Positions 26,401 to 35,400 of a DNA stretch of 64,000 nucleotides are shown piece after piece (the first letter of the stretch is position 1; every line of letters begins with the position of its first letter). Location: positions 248,001 to 312,000 of the forward strand of contig QEYB01000981.1 in assembly GCA_017562135.1 (NCBI GenBank), written 5' to 3'. A model generated the notes under the pieces. That model was given only the letters and a program-made list of their open reading frames with translations, was not told the origin of the DNA and ran no database searches. The translations under genes and the position numbers were made by a program. Source of the DNA: Dipylidium caninum. Lineage: Eukaryota > Platyhelminthes > Cestoda > Cyclophyllidea > Dipylidiidae.

Positions 26401-29400
26401 ACTCGGATGCCGGTTCGTGCACGCACGAAAGAGAATGTCTGATTCACTGCTCCTTCATCCTTCGCACGCGCGGTGTGGAGCCATAACTTGGGGTCAGCAG
26501 TGGGCCGGTCGCTTGGTCGGTCTTCAGGGTCGGGCGACGTTAACCTCCGTTTATTGACTCGCCGCGTCACCGAGGCAGAAGGAGGAGGCTTCAGCACACC
26601 GCCTCCTGCCGAGGTCTTGCGAGGAGCTGCGCCCCGCCCACTCACAAACACCCGCAGTCAACGTCTTCTCAGCCTTCCCACTCATTTGCCCCGAAAATAC
26701 CCGCCCGAGACATGCCTTTCCCCGCTGTCAGTCGACGCATTGGGGAGCGTGCATCTCCCTCGTTCGTTTCTCAGCCATCTCTATTACCGTCACTTCACTT
26801 TGCCGTCTCCACCGCTACGTGCGAGCAGCTTTGCCATCCTCCTTTAAAGCAGTTCAGTGTTGGGAGACCCCCGCTTCCCCCCCCCCTCCTCCTCTTCGCC
26901 CCTTTCCGCCCGGGGAGGGCAACAAAAGTACGCTCGGCGAGTATATTTGTCGTGCTTCATGGGCGGGGAGACGCTAATGCGCTTTCAATCAGAACGGCAA
27001 ATGGGACGACTCTGGGGACTTTGGCAGGACTCATTCACTCGCCTGCTCGCGTAGACTTTAACCCCACAGAAATGCCGCATTCGCCTTTCTCGCACGAGGG
27101 CACCTTGGACCAGCTCAATGGACGTCCTCCGCGTGACTCAGTTGGACGCGGTGGGGCTGGGGGCGGCGCTCCCCTCCCCATCCGACAAGCCTCGTGGGCG
27201 TCTGCCACCGCGTTGAGGGGTTGCAACGACGAGAGCATTGCGCCGGATGTGGAGGCGGGTGTGTGATGAGTGAGTGTGTGAGGTAACTGCGTCGTCGTCA
27301 ACACTTGCTAACCCTGCATAATGCAAACCTCCACGCGCTGCACCCATGCAGCGCCTTCTCTGGCAACGCCGCCTTTACCCACGCACCAGCCTGACACCGG
27401 CGGCCGCGCCGCGGCCTCGCTGAGGACAGGTCGAGAAGGACGAAGGCAGGGGCTCTCCTCAGGTCCGGCGACCGCCGATTATGCCTTGGGCCGTAGCGAC
27501 TCAAACGTCGCATCGTCCTGTGATGACCCAAGCGGGAGTCGAAAAAGGCACCTGTGAGAATGTGAGCCTCTGTAGAAGCCGGAGTTAGACGGCTAAAAGT
27601 CGTTCAGCGTGTTGCGAAGTCGGTCATCAGGCCTCCCTTCAGATTCCAAGGCCCCAGCACAGCCGACACCACCTTTAGGCGAAATCCCCGCATCCGACCG
27701 CTTCAACTTTCACGCCGTCGGTGGCGTCGGTGTCAGGAATTTGCGTGGAGTGGGTCCGAATGTTCACGGGCATGCGGTTGAACCGTGGCATCGCTCCGGC
27801 AGGGTGGGAAGAAGGGAGAATGCCTTTTGGAATATACCGAGCTCTCGCCTCCATCTGTCAGTCACCTAACATCATGGCGAAAGAAGAATAGTCTATTTCC
27901 GTTGGTGGTGAGAATATTCTCAGGACGGCAACTGCTGTTAATCGCAAGTGGAGGGTGGTTCGCTCCTCCCTCCAACCTTGGCATCGCAACGCGACACATT
28001 ACGCCTCGCCATCTTCGGTCTGTCATGAGGATGCTGTAACAAGGCCGAGTGCTCTTTCGAGCGTTTGAAGAGACGAGAGGTCGTCCACACTTTGTAGTGC
28101 TGCGTTCAGAAGGTCCTTGCAAGTCGAAGGCCATCGCTCTGACATTTGCTCAACATCAGCTTGCTTTGCGGCACTTGGGCCTGTCTTATTCTCCACCTCA
28201 GTAGTGCGGCCATAATCTCTGGTTCACCGCCTCCACATGCCACTTTTGCTCCACCAAGGCCATGAATGTGTCGGTGATCGCGGAGCCCATGAGGTGCGCT
28301 TCAGCGTCGACGTACACGCCGACCCAGGTGCATGGCGCAGTGCTGCGCGCCGCCTCCGTCACCACGACGCACAAACAGAGCCTGGAGGAGGTGGAGCTGC
28401 AGTCAGACGGCGGGGAGGCGATGGCGCCGCCGTCTCCACGGGTGCTGGTGGAAACGCGGTACCTGCTGGCTCACGAGGTGCCCCTCAGCAGCACAATTCA
28501 ACGAAGTCGTTCGCTCATGTCGCACGAAACCGCCTCCAGACGCTTCTCCGTTGAGCGTGGCAGTTGGGACACTCAGGAGACAATCATGTACTCCCAGTCG
28601 CCATCCGGCGACCGGACCTCCTTTCGACAGCTCGGCGCCAAAGGTAGGCCAACTGTGGCTCCATCTCCCAGCGGTGCTCTAACGACCTCCTAAGCTGCTT
28701 TTCGCTCTCTCCCTTCGTGATCACCGCGTCGCCATGCAGTTGTGTGTCTGTTTGAGCGTGTTGTGCTTGGGCGACTTCTTGCGCTGACGAGAAGGGGCTG
28801 CCCTCGCTCCTCTCCTCTCCCCGCCTCGTCTCAGGTGATAGGAGTTTCTCTGGGCCGTCGAAGTCGCATTCACTAGGCGTGACCAGTGACCCGCTACGGC
28901 TGAGAGCCTCTCAGGCCTCCTCCAACCGCTCCATCACGTGATGGACGCTGTCTGTGCTTTGTGGTCGTTGGAACTCGCAATCTCCACCTTCATCACCTCC
29001 CTTCGCGCCGACGTCTGTTCGTGACGAAGGACCCCGTGGTTCCATGGCGTGATGAATGTGTTTCTTCAAGACATCTGACTTGACGCGAATGCCTGATTAA
29101 CTGCCAGTCGTGTCAATAAATCCCAAGTCTGGCGTGTTTTGAGCCCCGTTGACACTCAGAACGCAAAACTCTCCCCACTTGCTCACCTGTGTGGGGGGAG
29201 GAGACGCGGGCCATAGAGTGGGCGACTGCTGGCAAAATGACAGCGTCCTGACGAGTGAGCGACACGCGAGAGGGTCTGAGGCGAGGGGAGAAGCTGTTGC
29301 TGCCTGTTGGTGGAGGAAGCCCCTAGCCGCCCCTCCCGCACAGCCTTCCTCCCCGCGGCCAGCTCCCGTCTCAGGCGAGTTGGGGGCTTCTGTGCGCCTG

Positions 29401-32400
29401 TGCCATGGGGAAGGCAGCAGAGGCTCCTGCGGCACGGAGCGCCACACACGCCGACGGTCTGCCACACGCTTTCGGCCCTCGGTCTTTCTCTGAATGTTGT
29501 TTCGTCGTGCCCTCCGCCCCTCACGGAAGTGTTTTCCTCGCGGCCTCGTCCGATGTGCCGCGAGCGTCACCGCGACTGCGTCCACTCACACCACCGGCGC
29601 TGCCTCTGCCCACGGCCTTCCGCCGGGCCGGAGGCGTAGCTTAACCCCCCGCACAGTCCGATTAAACTCCCGTTTGTGTGTGCGTGTGTGTGTTTGCCAG
29701 GCCTCAGCATTCGATCCTCCGCACGCGGTGCGGTGTCGCGAGTGAAGAGACGCCCAGACGCCAACCGATGGGGACGATAGCACTCGCTGAATGTCCTCTC
29801 GCGAGTGCGAACTCCCCACTTGCGTCGGCTAACCTCGACCTCTGCCCGAGTCGTGCACTCGCTCACATTTCGCTTGACCCCCCTAGGTGCCGCCCACAAT
29901 CCGAGGTCGAGCAAAGTACTTCCCGTGAAGGTCAGCCAGTACAGCAGTTGGGAGGAGATGGATGTCGACGCTACGGTACGTTCTCCCACCTTTCACCCCG
30001 TCTGCCACCTCAGCTGTGAGGTGGATCGCAGCCACTGGGCTCTCTTGGCTCCGCCAGACACTCGCGAGCCTACTTCTTTATGCATCCCATTTCCCCTATT
30101 TGACCCTTTTCAAACGATCTACCTGGCGGGACGAAGGTGGTCAGTGTTCTCGTTGCTCGGGAGCATGTTAACCGCCCCGGGCATTTCTACCCGGTGGTGC
30201 TGGAGCCTCAAAATGCCCTCTTCGCCTTCTGGCCGAAAGCGCTGAGCCTCTAGCGGCCGTTTGACCATTCCTCCGCACCGACCCCGGGTCCATTCGGCCT
30301 CTCTTGGCCATAAACCCGTCAATCGCATCTCGTCCGCCATATTCAGTGCAACGTCGTCTTTGTCGCTCCGCAGTGGCCGACGAGGCCGAGGTTTTCAGAC
30401 TAGCCGAGTTACGCCCAGGCCTCGCCTCGGATCGGCTTTTATGCCGCAGGAAGCCGGGTGGCGGCCGAGCGATTTAGGCTTGAGGCACTCGACGTGAGGA
30501 GCAGTCCTGCCGCGGTCGGCCTATTTCCATCCCACCTCTCTGTCCCCTTTTCACCGCAGCAACCGCGAATGCAACAGTCCGGGCGCGAAGGCGAAGTCGC
30601 CGTCCTCCACTTTTGCGCAGACGTGTCTGGTACGAACATGCACGGGCGGAAGTAGTTATTGCCGCTGATCGCGCCGGCGGAGAGTCACTTCAAAGGGGGT
30701 TTGGACAAAGTGACAATAGCAATAACTTTTGCACAGCTCGAAATTACGACATAAACTTTTCCCTCAAACAAAAAAAACTCCTCCCTCCTCGCTCCTCCCC
30801 CCTCCTGCCTGGGTAAATGGGCCAACTGCTAGTAAGCAGCAGGGAAGCATGCACGTCGCACGGGACGCGTGTTTTCCCTCGGTGGTCCGAATAGCCCACT
30901 TACGCGGGATCGTTTCGCGGACGACTTTTCCGCGATCGCATTAACCCGCCGTGCCGAGGAGTGAATCAGTTGGCGGCGGATGTTGCGCAGTCGTCCGCCG
31001 TGGAGTAGCGGCCAGTCCGGCCGGCGCGGCCACGAGAGGAGCGCGCGAGAGGCGTTTCTTTCGACGACCCTGGAGCCTGTGCGATCCTCCGCTGAGCTCC
31101 AGCATCGTCTCGGGCGTGTCGGGGGGATCCACAGCGTCACTCAGTGCCTGACGGAGATCCTCAAGTGCCGTGGTGGGCTCGAAGGCGCGGCCTGCCTCTC
31201 ATTTGGCCTTAATTAGGCAAATAACCCCCGGCAGTTTGATTTGAGGACGCTCATCGCAAGTCCGAATGGCCACAGAGCTGCGAGTGCCTCATCCCATTTC
31301 GTTCGGAGAGGCAATTAGCTCGGGTTGAATATTAATAATTCCTGCGGGTGGATGCAATTTGGCGCGGAGATGGGCATCAGTTTCCTCTTTAAAATGCCTC
31401 TTTCTCCTGCAGCTGGAAATGCTGAAGAAGATGCGGGATCAGCTGGACCACAGTCTCACTCTCCGGAATCAGCGGGTTGCGCCCATGCGTCAGAAAGTCG
31501 CCCCTCCAACCTCCCTGTGAGTTCCTCCCCTCAAACAGTACACCCATTCCCCTGTCCAAGGTTGGGAAAAGTAGGCGCCGAAATACCCTTCGCGTTTGCC
31601 CACCTTCATTCGACAGAAGCGAGGCAGACGACTGCAGTCTTCCGGGTGAACTGAACCCTCACTGCGGTAGACTTGGGGAGGAAATGTATTCCCTCGGGGG
31701 GTGGGGGGGGGCTTCTCCCGCGCCATCCGAGTCCTGAGCGGGGATAAATTGTCTTTCTGCCTCATCTGCGCCCATTTCTCGCTTTATCCACATCTCTGCC
31801 AGCAGAGGAGTGGCGCGGAGGAGGTGGACTCCGGTCCGCCTACCACCGGCAACAACCGTGAATTGCCTTCCACAAGAAAAGCGCTTCAGCCGGCGAGTCG
31901 GCGCTGAAGAAGCAGCGCACCGATGCGTTTAATGTCGTCAAAAGCTTTGAGTCCGGTAAACACGGCCAACTTAACGCCTGTGGAAATCAGGTCTTTGCAT
32001 GCCTCCACAAGTGTTCTCGCCATTTTTGCCCGAGAGAGTGACTTAAACGCATAATTTTTCGCGAGCTCAGTGTAAGCGTTTCGCCTCGTTGAAACCCAAC
32101 ACTTGTCAAGTGCGCTCGCGCATTTTCGCCTTTTCACGGCCGAGCAGAGAAGAAGAAAAGCAGTGCCAGGCAAAAGCCAGTGCTCGGAGTAAAACGCTCT
32201 TGGGGAGGGTTTTTGCCTCATCGAGTGTGATCATTGCGACGACCTCGAACACACTTTGTGTCCGCAGCCAGCCGCGAGACCCCACGTCTTCCCCGACGCC
32301 CCATCCCTCCGCCCGACTGGACGAAAAGGGCGTCCGAAGTGTCGCCCGAGCTGGGGCGCTGTCCACGACGGCGCGGAGGCGTCCTTTCGTTTGGGGCCGT

Positions 32401-35400
32401 CGAAACGCACACTTCCCGTGGCTGTTCAGTCAAGTGCCAAAGCGTCACTTCACGCGCTGCCAACGCCGCGCCATTTTGGCGTTTGTCCCCCCTGCCCCCC
32501 TAAGTTCGTGTCACTCAGGCTGTTTGACATTCAATCTGTTGGTGCACTTTCAACTCGCCTTCCGGCGATACGTCCGCAACGCGAAACGACATCGTCCACT
32601 TCAATTCCCGACAAGCAGTGCCTGGATAACCTTTCTGGCGACCTCACTGAGGGCGAAAACTCCATGGAAAGCGTCTGCACCGTTGGCATCAGGGCGGCGT
32701 GTGCACGTCGATGGGGGAGCCGGAGGGCATGGCAGTTTTTTACGCTTCTTCACCCCTCGGTTGATTGCTGCACGGCGCAGTCTCGTCAGCGCTTTGCCAA
32801 CAGCCACAGGACCTCGAAAATACACCCCAGCATCGAGGGTGAAAATTGTGTGGACGCGTTCCCCGGCTCCGACGGCGCTCGTCCAGCCGGTCAGCCAGCC
32901 TGACAGCCCGGATGGCGGCGATAAGGGCAGTGGTCTCCACCATGCGCGTGCTCATATGTGCACGCAAGGTACAAATCCACGCTGTCGGCGCCAGTTTCCA
33001 TTATATCCCCTCTCGCCCCGCCCAATTTGGGGCGTGCTGGCGTCCGACAAAGAGATCAAATTATAATTCGTCCCCATGGCCGTTCACTTTTTTTCTCTCC
33101 CCAGCGCGGAGTGGAAACGCGAAGGTCTTCTTCGAGACAGTGGCGAAGCGGGCCCTCCGAGCCCCCAGCCAATGGACCGCTCATCTTTGGAGGTAGGCCG
33201 CCAGAAGTCGTCCTTCTGCATTTCCCCTGCTCTAAGTACTGGCTTTAATTGGCCAGGTAGGATGTATGTTAATTTCGTGCGATTCGCCTCCGCCCTCTCC
33301 CCCATTCCATCGACGGCGGTTCGGATTGCCGGGCAGAGGAGGCCGGCGGTCTCAGCTTGGCGGTACTGTGCATGTGTTTGTGTGTGTGCTTGAGCAACCG
33401 CCGCGTGGTCCACCGCTCTTGAGTTGTCTGCACAGCGGGGTGAGGTAATCGCTGAATCACACTCGCTCGCTGCGCATAATCAAATCAGCCGCATTGCTTC
33501 GAGAGCGTGTGGTTGCACCATGGGACGATGTGACAGACTACTTGTCGTTCTGTGCTTTCTTCCGCGCTCTCCGACTTGTCGTATCATCCTCCCACCTTTC
33601 TTCTTGTGGGTCTTTCTTCTTCCGACCAGCCCACTTTTCGACCTTGCGGCGGCTCTTATTTCGTGGAGCAGTCAGGGGAGATTCAGTTGACTCTTGATCT
33701 TTTTGGTCTCGATCGTTTCACTCACTGTCACAAGTATTTAAGAGAAGGCATTAACTGCTCAAGGTTTACCAAGTTATCCACATGTTTTCTTGTCCCATCA
33801 CATGTTTTCTTTGGGTCACCCGCATCTCTCCCAATATCTGTAGAACTGAAGAAGTTCACAATGTCGCAGGTCGCAATTAAAGTCACGATTTCATGTGGAG
33901 GTGTTTCATAGCATACATTTTACTTAAGTAGCGCAAGCAAATGTCTGAAGCTTGAGGGCAATCGACACCGCGACCTCAAGATTACGGGCTGACCGACTGC
34001 GAATCCAACCCACTTCCCGCTGCCGATGCTGTCTGTGTTCAAATAAACGAAATACATCTCCTGACCTTTTAGATTAACGATAGAGCCGATTATCGTGCTA
34101 CTTATTATTAAAAAGTAACGATATATTTTTAAACTCAGAATTCAGCATTCCATATGACTTCGGACTACAGGCGCACGCCCGGTATTGTACGCTCGCTGTC
34201 CACGTACTCACCTCTGAACTACAAATCTTCCTCCTCCGTCGACGACCAATACCGCGACAAATTGATTTTCCGTACTCCCACAGCGACCTTTAGCACCGGT
34301 CCTACCTTCACACGTTCTGAGTACGTTCCACTACCCATTCAGCGGTTCCGCTTTTGTACCCATCACCTATCCGTGACATTTGAGTGAAATAAGGACTTAT
34401 TCTTGTCATATATTCCTGGCCTTGTCAACAAATTTGTTTGGAAACATGCGTATGCCGCCATCCAAAGTGGTATGCTTCCGCAGAACTTAACCTTTGCTCC
34501 CCTTCGGCGTTGGTCATTTTCCACGCTGTTTCCGGCAGTGATGAAATAGACCAGAAAATGAGGGGACTGGGTAAATCACCCAATTTCTTTGTTTCTTCAT
34601 TATTTCATTCCACGTGCATTTGGGAGGGACGCAAGGCCGTGGTATCCAGCATGTAAGACGCTTCAACCGGCCAACCATTTTTTTGTGAATGAGGCCACCA
34701 AAGTGGCCGTACTCTTAAAGTCCCTTCCTTCTTCCTCTAGTCGAAGTTATTGCGGTCAGAGGGCTAGTTATTCGGCTAGAGGCCCCTTTCGACACAGTGT
34801 CTCATCTGGCCGCCTCTACAGCCGAGACCCGTCGGCAACAGTCGCTGCCACCTCGCGCTCTTACGACTTCGAAATCGACCACCGACGCACCCAAAGTGCC
34901 GAACAAGCCCGCGATGGTGAGTCTCACCCAAATCCCCTCACCAGGCCAACCCACTGGTTGTTCTTGTCGCCTGCCACATGTGGTGGCTACCATAGCATGC
35001 TTTCATTAGCCCTTCGTTTAACGAATGCCTCCTCGAGATGCCACTCGACCCCATCACAGTAGTTTGGCGTCAAGAAACCGCGGCGTGAAGGAGCGAAACG
35101 AGTAAGGCCTTCTTCCCCTATTCCACTTCATCCTCCTTCCTCCCCTCGGGGGACAACCGACGCCAAGAGAGAATGGGACACGGGGGTTGCAACTTTTCCC
35201 CCTTCCTATTCACCTCTTCGTTTTGGGTGAAGGTCTCGCCCAACTCCCAACTCGGCATGATTTTTCTTCGTTTAACAATCTTCGTTCCTCTCGTCCCTCG
35301 GCGCCTGAAAGCTTGTCCATCTCCTTTGTGAAGTGTGGTACGACAAGCCTCGGCCACCCTAGCATGGTAAAAGGTGTTGGGGAACGGCTGACACACTCTG

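Noticed and set aside
27464..27553. Possible cassette exon after the PDZ domain
   Set aside because: The good donor and acceptor do not match the phase of exon 16 and exon 17 together.
30560..30629. Possible afadin exon with good splice sites (QPRMQQSGREGEVAVLHF)
   Set aside because: Its 70-base length would shift the frame into the non-helical reading of exon 19 and lose the tail that ends in the conserved ERVRLF motif.
32089..33066. 325-codon plus frame, the longest in the window
   Set aside because: It lies in afadin intron 19. Two other frames are open over much of it, its composition (Arg/Ser/Pro/Phe-rich) has no motif, and the phase-matched exon at 33,105 lies just beyond it.
33552..33911. 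119-codon plus frame, possible terminal exon after exon 20
   Set aside because: Although it could be entered in phase 0 after an AG at about 33,672, it has intron-like composition and no motif, and it would exclude the conserved C-terminus.
33901..34060. Possible tRNA-like or SINE fragment
   Set aside because: A few bases resemble a B-box region, but no cloverleaf or A-box can be assembled.
34154..34320. Start of a separate gene at the ATG at 34,154
   Set aside because: A phase-0 acceptor at 34,138 joins it to exon 20, and the following exons end in the afadin C-terminal motif, so it is better explained as part of afadin.
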